DNA of 5,029 nucleotides from Mageeibacillus sp. UBA1193 (lineage in GTDB: Bacteria > Bacillota > Clostridia > Saccharofermentanales > Saccharofermentanaceae). This document shows, in pieces, positions 1-5,029 of this stretch. The number at the start of each line of letters is the position of its first letter. Within the stretch, counting starts at the first letter, position 1. The stretch covers positions 1-5,029 of the forward strand of contig DBYF01000131.1 of the NCBI GenBank assembly GCA_002310155.1, read 5' to 3'. The translations under genes were made by a program, and so were the position numbers. The notes beneath the pieces were generated by a model. It was not told the DNA's origin. It did no database searches and was given only the letters and a program-made list of their open reading frames with translations.

Positions 1-77
1 GCGATCACACCGCGGATCATGGACAGGTGTCCGTTATGGAACGGGTCAAATGCCCCGCCGTAAATACCGATCTTCAA
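1..77 (-). CDS. nadD: NadD, nicotinate-nucleotide adenylyltransferase (N-terminal 25 codons only)
   Basis: NadD transfers AMP from ATP to nicotinate mononucleotide, giving deamido-NAD in the cytoplasmic NAD synthesis pathway. Only the first 25 codons and two bases are in the window; the gene runs off the low-coordinate edge. The visible protein begins (L/M)KIGIYGGAFDPFHNGHLS. The GGAFDPFHNGHL stretch is the nucleotide-binding loop with the HxGH motif (His14 to His17) of the nucleotidyltransferase superfamily. The form GG(T/A)FDPxHxGHL is typical of NadD, whereas CoaD has PGSFDPxTxGH. The start is inferred to be TTG at 77-75: there is no ATG in frame nearby, the conserved strand begins directly after it, and a GGAG Shine-Dalgarno (87-90) lies 9 bases upstream. 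It follows purD by 37 bases with no terminator between them, so co-transcription with purD is likely. What is seen is the motif and the ribosome binding site; the NadD assignment follows from the family signature. Confidence 0.85.
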   Translation of the reverse strand, partial: MKIGIYGGAFDPFHNGHLSMIRGVI

Positions 78-86
78 GTCTTCTTT

Positions 87-93
87 CTCCTTT
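87..93 (-). promoter_or_regulatory. Ribosome binding site deciding the TTG start of nadD
   Basis: On the minus strand this reads AAAGGAG. It ends 9 bases before the TTG codon at 77. It supports an unusual non-ATG start for nadD, since no in-frame ATG precedes the conserved GGAFDP motif. Confidence 0.65.
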
Positions 94-114
94 CTCTTTA
101 TTCTCTAAAAGCAC

Positions 115-1368
115 TCAGCCCAGTGTTCTACCGATATCTGTTCTGTAGTGTGCCTTCTCGAAGGAGATCTTCTTCACGCCTTCGTATGCGGAATCGATCG
201 CCTCATCCATCGTAGCGCCGTCTGCGTAAACCACAAGTACACGTCCGCCCGCGGTTACGAGCTTTCCGTCCTTAAGAGCAGTACCTGCCTGGAATACGAT
301 ATGTCCGCACTCCTTGATGCCGGTGATCTCATAGCCCTTATCGTACTTCTCCGGATATCCGCCAGATGCCATAACGACTACGCAGGAGCATCCCGGCTTC
401 CACTTCAGGTCTACCTGATCGAGAGTTCCATCGATACAAGCGTCAACGAGCTCCATGAGGTCGTTCTCCATACGCGGCAGGATCGCCTGGCACTCCGGAT
501 CACCGAAACGTGCGTTATACTCAACAACCTTCGCGCCTTCCTTCGTCAGCATCAGGCCGTAGTAGATAACTCCCTTGAACGGACGCCCTTCTGCGGCAAG
601 TGCTTTAATAGTCGGCTCAACGATCGTGTCGTAGATCTTCTTCTCATCTTCCGCTGTCAGATCCGCACCGGGTGTAACCGCACCCATACCGCCGGTATTG
701 AGACCTTCGTCATGGTCATATGCGCGCTTGTGGTCACGGGATGTGATCATCGGGATAACGGTCTTACCGTCAGCAAACGCCAGAAGCGTCATTTCCGGTC
801 CGACCATGCACTCCTCGATAACGACTGTGCTTCCGGACTTACCGAATACACCGTCACTCATCATGGAGATAACTGCCTTCTTGGCTTCCTCGAGTGTCTG
901 GGCAATGATAACGCCCTTACCGAGAGCCAGTCCGTCCGCCTTGATAACGATTGGCATTTCCTGTGTCTCAAGATAAGCGAGAGCTTCGTCCTGATTCGTG
1001 AATGTCTGATACTTCGCGGTCGGGATATTGTATTTCTTCATCAATTCCTTGGAGAAAGCCTTGGACGCTTCGATGATCGCGGCGTTCTGATGCGGTCCGA
1101 AAGCACGGATCCCTTCCGCTTCCATCGCATCGACCATACCCAGAGCGAGCGGGTCGTCCGGTGCTACGAATACGAGGTCGAACTGTTCTTTCTTCGCAAA
1201 TTCCACCATCGCCGGAACATCCGTTGCCTTGATCGGTACACATGTCGCGATCTCCGCGATACCGCCATTACCCGGTGCACAGTAAAGCTCCGTAACTCTC
1301 GGGCTCTGCTTAAGCTTCCAACAGATTGCATGTTCACGGCCACCGCCGCCTACTACTAATACCTTCAT
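115..1368 (-). CDS. purD: PurD, phosphoribosylamine--glycine ligase (GAR synthetase)
   Basis: PurD joins glycine to 5-phosphoribosylamine with ATP, forming GAR, the second step of purine synthesis, in the cytosol. The complete protein has 417 residues, close to the usual 420-430. The N-terminal domain opens with MKVLVVGGGGREHAI (GGGGREH at 7-13) and has APGNGG near 31-36. The ATP-grasp domain follows: KADGLALGKGV at about 143-153, SRDHKRAYDHDEGLNTGGMGA at about 210-230, and the metal/nucleotide motif EYNARFGDPE at about 283-292. A C-terminal domain ends with HYRTDIG at about 407-413. The ATG at 1368 is chosen because GGAGGT (1375-1380) lies 6 bases upstream and the protein then begins exactly at the conserved strand; a start 20 codons further up would add unconserved sequence. 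An extended -10 promoter lies about 65 bases upstream, and nadD follows after 37 bases. No frameshift or missing key motif is seen. One mild variation is VAPDDPLALG where many PurD proteins have a VGPExPL type sequence. Confidence 0.97.
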   Translation of the reverse strand: MKVLVVGGGGREHAICWKLKQSPRVTELYCAPGNGGIAEIATCVPIKATDVPAMVEFAKKEQFDLVFVAPDDPLALGMVDAMEAEGIRAFGPHQNAAIIEASKAFSKELMKKYNIPTAKYQTFTNQDEALAYLETQEMPIVIKADGLALGKGVIIAQTLEEAKKAVISMMSDGVFGKSGSTVVIEECMVGPEMTLLAFADGKTVIPMITSRDHKRAYDHDEGLNTGGMGAVTPGADLTAEDEKKIYDTIVEPTIKALAAEGRPFKGVIYYGLMLTKEGAKVVEYNARFGDPECQAILPRMENDLMELVDACIDGTLDQVDLKWKPGCSCVVVMASGGYPEKYDKGYEITGIKECGHIVFQAGTALKDGKLVTAGGRVLVVYADGATMDEAIDSAYEGVKKISFEKAHYRTDIGRTLG

Positions 1369-1374
1369 GAATTG

Positions 1375-1380
1375 ACCTCC
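1375..1380 (-). promoter_or_regulatory. Ribosome binding site of purD
   Basis: The minus strand reads GGAGGT, 6 bases before the ATG at 1368. It decides the start over the in-frame ATG candidates at 1428 and 1395, which give non-conserved N-terminal extensions. Confidence 0.85.
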
Positions 1381-1399
1381 GGGTAATATATTCATTCCA

Positions 1400-1425
1400 T
1401 CGGCGGGAAAAGCACTTCTCACCGA
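1400..1425 (-). promoter_or_regulatory. Small hairpin in the purD 5' leader
   Basis: In the minus-strand transcript TCGGTG (1425-1420) can pair with CGCCGA (1405-1400), with a further partial inner pairing of GAAG with CTTTTC. If transcription starts about 7 bases after the -10 box, this hairpin lies at the very 5' end of the purD mRNA. It may only stabilise the transcript. It does not resemble a purine riboswitch, and no U-run follows it. Confidence 0.3.
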
Positions 1426-1562
1426 CAAATAATTATACCAAAACGAAGAGGAAAACGCATCGGCCAGAAAGGATTAATTCTTAATTGTACATGATGGTCG
1501 TTACACACACGAAAGCCGACATAACACTTCCGGCTTTTCTGTGTATCGTTATTCTCTGCCAT
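1419..1562 (-). CDS. Uncertain 47-residue ORF upstream of purD
   Basis: This is a possible small gene that I do not recognise. The ATG at 1562 is preceded by GGAGGT 7 bases upstream, as good as the site of purD itself, and a TATAAT box lies about 40 bases upstream (1606-1601). The peptide starts MAENNDTQKSRKCYVGF. It is polar and basic in its first half and rich in Arg, Phe, Pro and Ile in its second, with three Cys and no signal peptide or clear membrane segment. Against it: the second half overlaps the purD promoter, its codon use becomes irregular, its middle coincides with an imperfect hairpin (1505-1544), and its -35 would fall inside the preceding terminator. It could instead be a vestigial or leader ORF, or chance. 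A longer reading from the ATG at 1601 lacks a ribosome binding site. Confidence 0.3.
   Translation of the reverse strand: MAENNDTQKSRKCYVGFRVCNDHHVQLRINPFWPMRFPLRFGIIICR
1432..1460 (-). promoter_or_regulatory. Promoter of purD (extended -10)
   Basis: The minus strand carries TGGTATAAT, a perfect TATAAT -10 box at 1437-1432 with the TGn extension. The -35 region at the usual spacing (about 1455-1460, ATGCGT) matches the consensus poorly, which an extended -10 often compensates. The predicted leader to the purD ATG is about 57 bases. The promoter explains how purD is expressed although a terminator (1605-1657) lies upstream of it. Confidence 0.65.
1505..1544. repeat. Imperfect inverted repeat (hairpin) upstream of purD
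   Basis: ACACA plus AAAGCCG (1505-1518) pairs with CGGCTTT plus TGTGT (1531-1544) across a 12-base loop. One G-T opposition and one mismatch lie in the middle. Pairing is slightly better on the plus strand, where the T-run TTTT belongs to the second arm, but neither strand shows a proper U-tract after the stem. It may be a weak terminator or an mRNA structure within the 47-residue ORF. Confidence 0.4.
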
Positions 1563-1568
1563 ACCCGA

Positions 1569-1574
1569 TACCTC
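1569..1574 (-). promoter_or_regulatory. Strong Shine-Dalgarno-like site before the 47-residue ORF
   Basis: The minus strand reads GGAGGT, ending about 7 bases before an ATG at 1562. This is the main reason for considering the ORF downstream of it as translated. Confidence 0.4.
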
Positions 1575-1604
1575 CAAACCAAACACCCTAACCTGCCCCA
1601 ATTA

Positions 1605-1657
1605 TACAACAAAACACCCTGAACGAGAAAAGGTGTCCTTTCTCATTCAGAGTGTTT
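1605..1657 (-). terminator. Rho-independent terminator of the LRR protein/peptide unit
   Basis: In the minus-strand RNA, bases 1657-1637 and 1633-1612 form a stem of about 21 pairs, closed by a 3-base loop (ACA) and with one extra A bulged. The second arm runs into GTGTTTTGTTGT. The two C/A oppositions seen on the plus strand become G-U pairs on the minus strand, so the stem is continuous only for transcripts coming from the peptide gene. It starts about 20 bases after the peptide stop codon and isolates this unit from purD. Confidence 0.8.
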
Positions 1658-1677
1658 CTCAAATGTCAGGCAATAAC

Positions 1678-1794
1678 TTAATTGTTATTTCCGCCACCCG
1701 GATTGACCTCAGGCATATCATCACTTGTCGTGATAATATCCGCATTATCAAACAGAATGATCTCAAGTTCTACATCTTTATACTGTTCTTTCAT
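1678..1794 (-). CDS. Acidic 38-residue small peptide, function unknown
   Basis: This small gene sits directly behind the LRR protein gene. The protein starts MKEQYKDVELEIILFD, continues NADIITTSDDMPEV and ends NPGGGNNN. Nine Asp/Glu against two Lys make it strongly acidic; it has no Cys, no signal peptide and no membrane segment. The start at 1794 is preferred over the in-frame ATG at 1800: the AAGGAG site (1807-1802), which overlaps the upstream stop codon, is 7 bases from 1794 but only one base from 1800. Eleven bases separate it from the LRR gene, and a strong terminator follows, so the two form one transcript. The pattern of an aromatic/charged start, then E-I-I-x-F, then D-(I/V)-I-T-x-S and a loose Gly/Asn-rich tail resembles short unnamed proteins that I recall from Clostridia; that is memory, not a search. 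It might be a precursor-like or regulatory peptide, but no modifying enzyme or transporter is in view. The gene is well supported; its function is not. Confidence 0.75.
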   Translation of the reverse strand: MKEQYKDVELEIILFDNADIITTSDDMPEVNPGGGNNN

Positions 1795-1801
1795 ATCCAT
1801 T

Positions 1802-1807
1802 CTCCTT
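1802..1807 (-). promoter_or_regulatory. Ribosome binding site of the 38-residue peptide, overlapping the LRR stop codon
   Basis: The minus strand reads TAAGGAGA, so the stop codon of the LRR gene (1808-1806) shares bases with the AAGGAG site. The spacing of 7 bases to the ATG at 1794 selects that start rather than the ATG at 1800. The arrangement suggests translational coupling. Confidence 0.75.
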
Positions 1808-4205
1808 AATAATCTTTGTCGACACAAATGTAGTTCTCTGCACTCATCGAATAGAGGTAATAGAGCCTTACAAGATTATGCGCATCACCACCAACGCTTT
1901 CAGTTCCAAGAATGATATTGCAATAGGTTGTCGGACAATACTTTACGAAATACTCGGTGTCATCGCCTTCGACTTTTACCGTCACAACAAATTCATCGCG
2001 AATCATATGTGCGGAAATACCCGGAATCTGGATCATCGTACGGCCTTTCGAATCCTGCTGTTCAAGTTCCTTACCATTATAGTAAAACTTCACGTTCCTA
2101 TTGGAACTGTCCGTAAAATACATTTTCATAACTGTATTTGATTTCAGTGAAAGATTGACTGCGCTGAAAGTCATCCCCGAAGGAAGCTTACAGTCTTCGT
2201 CCGGATCGTAATCATATCCACTGAAATTAAAGTATCTATATCTCCATTTCTCTTCCATTATTTCGTTTGCGAGATTATCTGTATTGCACTTGAAATATAC
2301 CTGTGCTGCTGATCCGTAATCCAGCAAATCCTTAACAAGCGAAACCAGGAGCGGATCATATTGGGTTTGATGATCAAGAATATACTTCGCATATTCCTGG
2401 ACAGTATATTCATCAGATGCAAGGATCTCACCGTTATCGATCAGATCTGCATGGATCACAGATGTCATATTCTTGGCAGGAACTCCGCACTTAAATACCT
2501 TATAGGTTACACCGTCAATAATGACCGAAGGCGCATCCTTGACCAGGAAGATCTCACTCTGAGAATTATCCTGCACTGTGAACTTCACATAAGCAGAATT
2601 ACTTGTTCCGTTCGGGATCTCCAGGTAAAACTTTACTCCGATATCTCCCTCCAGGCTCAGGGAATGGCCCTTAAAAGCTACTGCGGAATCGTCGAGTTTT
2701 CCAATCCAACCGGCATAAATCTTAGTATCTTTGTTTATAGGCGTGTCAAAATCAAAGGGAGTCTGGCAGGTAGTGTCCGTATACCATCCGGTAAAAGCAA
2801 CACCATCTTTCGACGGATCCTCCGGCCGAACCACTTTTTCTCCGGCATTTACAGCCTGTCTCTCACCGTAATGATCATCGATTCCCAGTTCAAACCATAC
2901 ATCGTACGCACTGTACGAGACTTCCGCACTGGAAAAATACCCCCACGGAATAAGGCTTTCAAATTCACTCTTCGTTCCGATGAAATCAACTGTATCTAGC
3001 GCTGTACCACGGAATGCGTAATCTCCACAATACTGGATCTTATTGCTAAGAGAGATTTCGGTTAACTCACTATCATAGTAAAATGCATAATCAGAAAGGA
3101 TCGTTACTGTTCTGAGATCCACAGACGTTAATCCCGTACATTGCTGGAATGCTGAATCTCCAATCTGTTCAGCACTGCTCAAATCCACGTCAGATAAAGC
3201 ATAACAAGAATAGAATGCAGACGCACCGAATATTTTCACATTACTAAGATCAATATTCTTCAGATTATAACACATACTAAATGCTTGATACGGAATCACT
3301 TTGAGATCCGAACCTAGTATAACTGTTTCTAAAAAATCGCATTCCTTAAAGCAGTTATTACCCAATGAGGTTACGTTGTTCAGATCGATCGTTTCGAGCC
3401 CAGATTGAGAAAATGCGCTATCGGAAATAGTGGTAGTATTATTTCCCAGAGTGACTGACTTCAGGTTTATACAATAATAGAACGCACCCTCTCCTACAGA
3501 AGTTACTTTACTAAGATCCACACTTGTCAGTTTGACACAATGAGAGAACGCAGATTCCGGAATCTCAGTTATGCCACTACCCAAAGTCAATGTTTCCAGG
3601 ACCGGGCATTCTTTGAATGCAGATTCTCCGAGGAAGGTGACATTGCTGAGATCAGCTTTTTTCAGTTGGCTACAATAACTGAACGCACCTGCACCAATCT
3701 TCGAAGCATTTTCCAGATTGATCGATGTAAGACTTGTACACTGCTGAAATGTACTTTCCCCAATTTCAACCGAATTCTGTGGTAACTCCACAGTCTCAAA
3801 AGCACAACCTAAAAACGCAAGGTCTCCAATGCTTGTAACCTTCGGCATGGAAATAGTCTTCAACGCCTTGCAGCTGGTAAAGGCACGATCTTTAATCGAT
3901 TTTACATCCTTTAAGGTGACAGTTGTAAGATAATAGTATTCATTAAATTTTCTTGATGGAATAGTTTCAATACCACTTTCAACAACAAGTTCAGTGATTT
4001 GATGACGATATGTGTCCCACTCAGGAACCTGTGCCTCAAAAGCACTCGAATCAGTAATCGTCAGTGTACCATCTTCGAATTCCCAACCGGTTCCCGAATC
4101 AGCTCTTAAACGGTTCGTAACCAGAAAACTCGAACCAACAGTCGCGAAAAGCGCGACAGCCAGAACTGCGGCGATCGTTCTAATGAACTTACTTCCGTGT
4201 TTCAT
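1806..4205 (-). CDS. Secreted BspA-type leucine-rich repeat surface protein
   Basis: A 799-residue exported protein, probably for adhesion or binding outside the cell; the ligand is unknown. Residues 1-35 form a signal peptide: basic start MKHGSKFIR, hydrophobic core at about 11-29, likely cleavage near LRA-DS. A BspA-like N-terminal cap (WEFEDGTLTIT) covers about 39-90. Fourteen LRR_5-type repeats of 21-23 residues follow at about 92-400, recognisable by the recurring (S/G)AFxxCxxLxxxxL. A Listeria-Bacteroides (Flg_new) repeat lies at about 434-500, with FTGWYTD and KIYAGW. Two modules follow: about 503-640 (LSLEGDIGVKFYLEIP to YGSAAQVYF) and about 681-799 (ending LVRLYYLYSMSAENYI). The C-terminus has no LPXTG, transmembrane tail, SLH or dockerin, so attachment is non-covalent or it is released. 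The ATG at 4205 is chosen because GGGAGG (4218-4213) lies 7 bases upstream; a TTG nine codons earlier is in frame but has no comparable site. It heads a unit with the acidic peptide. Base composition is lower in GC than in purD (hand count: 17 G+C in 3241-3300, 30 in 841-900). Confidence 0.92.
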   Translation of the reverse strand: MKHGSKFIRTIAAVLAVALFATVGSSFLVTNRLRADSGTGWEFEDGTLTITDSSAFEAQVPEWDTYRHQITELVVESGIETIPSRKFNEYYYLTTVTLKDVKSIKDRAFTSCKALKTISMPKVTSIGDLAFLGCAFETVELPQNSVEIGESTFQQCTSLTSINLENASKIGAGAFSYCSQLKKADLSNVTFLGESAFKECPVLETLTLGSGITEIPESAFSHCVKLTSVDLSKVTSVGEGAFYYCINLKSVTLGNNTTTISDSAFSQSGLETIDLNNVTSLGNNCFKECDFLETVILGSDLKVIPYQAFSMCYNLKNIDLSNVKIFGASAFYSCYALSDVDLSSAEQIGDSAFQQCTGLTSVDLRTVTILSDYAFYYDSELTEISLSNKIQYCGDYAFRGTALDTVDFIGTKSEFESLIPWGYFSSAEVSYSAYDVWFELGIDDHYGERQAVNAGEKVVRPEDPSKDGVAFTGWYTDTTCQTPFDFDTPINKDTKIYAGWIGKLDDSAVAFKGHSLSLEGDIGVKFYLEIPNGTSNSAYVKFTVQDNSQSEIFLVKDAPSVIIDGVTYKVFKCGVPAKNMTSVIHADLIDNGEILASDEYTVQEYAKYILDHQTQYDPLLVSLVKDLLDYGSAAQVYFKCNTDNLANEIMEEKWRYRYFNFSGYDYDPDEDCKLPSGMTFSAVNLSLKSNTVMKMYFTDSSNRNVKFYYNGKELEQQDSKGRTMIQIPGISAHMIRDEFVVTVKVEGDDTEYFVKYCPTTYCNIILGTESVGGDAHNLVRLYYLYSMSAENYICVDKDY

Positions 4206-4212
4206 AATCAAT

Positions 4213-4218
4213 CCTCCC
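4213..4218 (-). promoter_or_regulatory. Ribosome binding site of the LRR protein
   Basis: The minus strand reads GGGAGG, 7 bases before the ATG at 4205. It sets the start so that the protein opens directly with a basic signal-peptide n-region. Confidence 0.85.
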
Positions 4219-4241
4219 ATAATATTCCTCAAACACTACAC

Positions 4242-4270
4242 ATTATAACGATACAGGAGTGAATAGTCGA
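4242..4270 (-). promoter_or_regulatory. Promoter of the LRR protein/peptide unit
   Basis: On the minus strand TCGACT (4270-4265, four of six matches to TTGACA) is followed after exactly 17 bases by a perfect TATAAT (4247-4242). The predicted transcript starts near 4235, giving a leader of about 30 bases. No operator or riboswitch is visible in that short leader. Confidence 0.7.
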
Positions 4271-4337
4271 GAATTTTTAACATTCTTTCTGTTCGCCTAT
4301 TTCGGAGATGTCTCACTTTTCACTCCCTCTATCTCCC

Positions 4338-4387
4338 GATATAAAGCAGAAAGCCCCGGAAACGGGATGAAATCCGCTTCCGGGGCT
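4338..4387 (-). terminator. Rho-independent terminator after purH
   Basis: The minus strand has AGCCCCGGAAGCGGAT (4387-4372) pairing with ATCCCGTTTCCGGGGCT (4368-4352), with a G-U pair and one bulge around a 3-base loop. After it comes TTTCTGCTTTAT. It begins about 25 bases after the purH stop codon. On the plus strand the same stem is followed by CATATCATTTTTTT, so it may work in both directions. It separates purH from the LRR unit. Confidence 0.8.
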
Positions 4388-4411
4388 CATATCATTTTTT
4401 TGTTATGACGA

Positions 4412-5029
4412 TCAATGTCTGAAGTGACGTACGCCTGTGAAGAGCATCGAGATGCCGTACTTGTCGCAAGCATCGATGGACTCCTGGTCACGGATGGATC
4501 CGCCCGGCTGAACGATCGCTGTGATGCCGTACTCGTGAGCTGTCTCTACGCAGTCAGAGAACGGGAAGAAAGCGTCAGAACCGAGGATCGCGCCCTTGGC
4601 CTTCTCACCTGCGAAATCCAGAGCGATCTTAGCAGCACCTACACGGTTTGTCTGGCCGGGGCCGACACCGAGTGTCTGCTTGTTCTTAACAACAACGATA
4701 CCGTTGGACTTAACGTGCTTAACGACCTTCATCGCGAAGAGCATGTCGTCCTTGAGAGCCGGATCGATCTCTGTCTTTGTAACTGTCTTGAGCTCAGCCT
4801 CGTCGTAGATTCCACGGTCGTGATCCTGAACCAGGAGACCGCCGTTTACGCGCTTGTAGTTGAACTCACCATCCGGGATCGGAGCAGCGATATCCGGCAG
4901 AACGAGAACGCGGAGGTTCTTCTTTGCGCAGAGGATATCAAGAGCTTCCTGTGTGTAGGACGGAGCAACGATAACTTCGAGGAAGATCTTCGCCATTTCC
5001 TCAGCTGTCTTACCATCGATCTCACGGTT
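4412..5029 (-). CDS. purH: PurH, bifunctional AICAR transformylase/IMP cyclohydrolase (C-terminal 205 residues)
   Basis: PurH formylates AICAR with 10-formyltetrahydrofolate and closes the ring to IMP, the final two steps of purine synthesis. The window holds only the end of the transformylase domain. The frame is open to the upstream edge, reading NREIDGKTAEE before MAKIFLEVIVAP, so the ATG at 4996 is internal and not the start. In the visible part, numbered from the edge, are HVKSN (105-109) with VVVKN next to it, GVGPGQTNR (121-129), GSDAFFPFSD (150-159) whose final Asp aligns with an active-site Asp of the family, QPGGSIRD (174-181), and the hallmark end TGVRHFRH (198-205). The catalytic Lys-His pair and the cyclohydrolase domain lie outside the window. 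The end is intact and a terminator follows, so transcription stops before the LRR gene. In many Firmicutes purD comes next; here an LRR/peptide cassette intervenes. Confidence 0.96.
   Translation of the reverse strand, partial: NREIDGKTAEEMAKIFLEVIVAPSYTQEALDILCAKKNLRVLVLPDIAAPIPDGEFNYKRVNGGLLVQDHDRGIYDEAELKTVTKTEIDPALKDDMLFAMKVVKHVKSNGIVVVKNKQTLGVGPGQTNRVGAAKIALDFAGEKAKGAILGSDAFFPFSDCVETAHEYGITAIVQPGGSIRDQESIDACDKYGISMLFTGVRHFRH

Noticed and set aside
148..1359. A 403-codon open frame on the plus strand
   Set aside because: It lies wholly opposite purD, which has complete family motifs. The protein is rich in Arg, Leu, His and Cys without recognisable domains, as expected for an antisense shadow.
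1369..1428. N-terminal extension of purD by 20 codons
   Set aside because: The conserved PurD N-terminus begins at the ATG at 1368, which has its own strong ribosome binding site. The extension would also overlap the predicted transcription start.
1505..1544. A plus-strand terminator implying an undetected plus-strand gene
   Set aside because: No plausible plus-strand gene precedes it and no U-tract follows the stem, so it is listed only as an inverted repeat.
1795..1800. Start of the small peptide at the ATG at 1800
   Set aside because: Only one base separates it from the AAGGAG site, too short for initiation; the ATG at 1794 has a 7-base spacing.
1682..1915. A 77-codon plus-strand open frame over the small peptide and the end of the LRR gene
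   Set aside because: It is antisense to two supported genes and has no ribosome binding site.
2361..2999. A 212-codon open frame on the plus strand
   Set aside because: It is antisense to the LRR protein gene, with no convincing ribosome binding site or domain.
2970..3930. CRISPR-like or tandem DNA repeat array
   Set aside because: The periodicity of about 66-68 bases comes from the protein LRR units. The DNA copies are diverged and lie inside an intact reading frame.
4206..4232. Start of the LRR protein at a TTG nine codons upstream
   Set aside because: The ribosome binding site GGGAGG would then lie inside the coding region, and the signal peptide would begin with an atypical extension.
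4412..4996. A free-standing 194-residue protein starting at the ATG at 4996
   Set aside because: The frame continues open to the window edge with PurH-like residues (NREIDGKTAEE), so the ATG is internal to purH.

Overview
All recognisable genes lie on the minus strand. The window looks like chromosome of an anaerobic, low-to-mid GC Firmicute, most likely a gut or rumen Clostridia member (Ruminococcaceae/Oscillospiraceae/Lachnospiraceae type). The grounds are strong GGAGG ribosome binding sites, TATAAT promoters, the sequence style of PurH and PurD, and a BspA-type leucine-rich repeat surface protein carrying C-terminal modules that I associate from memory with such bacteria. The genus cannot be fixed from this window.

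Layout, in the direction of transcription (high to low coordinates). (1) 5029-4412 is the C-terminal 205 residues of PurH, the bifunctional enzyme of the last two steps of IMP synthesis, followed by a strong hairpin terminator at about 4338-4387. (2) A sigma-A-like promoter at 4270-4242 drives a 799-residue secreted BspA-type LRR protein (4205-1806). Eleven bases after it comes a 38-codon ORF (1794-1678) for a very acidic peptide that can be called from its ribosome binding site and context. A long hairpin terminator at about 1605-1657 closes this two-gene unit. (3) 1604-1369 holds an uncertain 47-codon ORF with a good ribosome binding site, plus an extended -10 promoter for purD. (4) purD (1368-115) is complete, and 37 bases after it starts nadD from a TTG codon (77 to the window edge), of which only 25 codons are present.

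How it fits together: purH and purD are housekeeping purine genes that are neighbours in many Firmicutes. Here they are separated by an independently promoted and terminated surface-protein/peptide cassette of visibly lower GC. purD has its own promoter and is probably co-transcribed with nadD, linking purine and NAD synthesis. The least explained items are the LRR-coupled acidic small peptide and the 47-codon ORF in front of purD. I saw no tRNA, rRNA, CRISPR array, insertion sequence or integrase.
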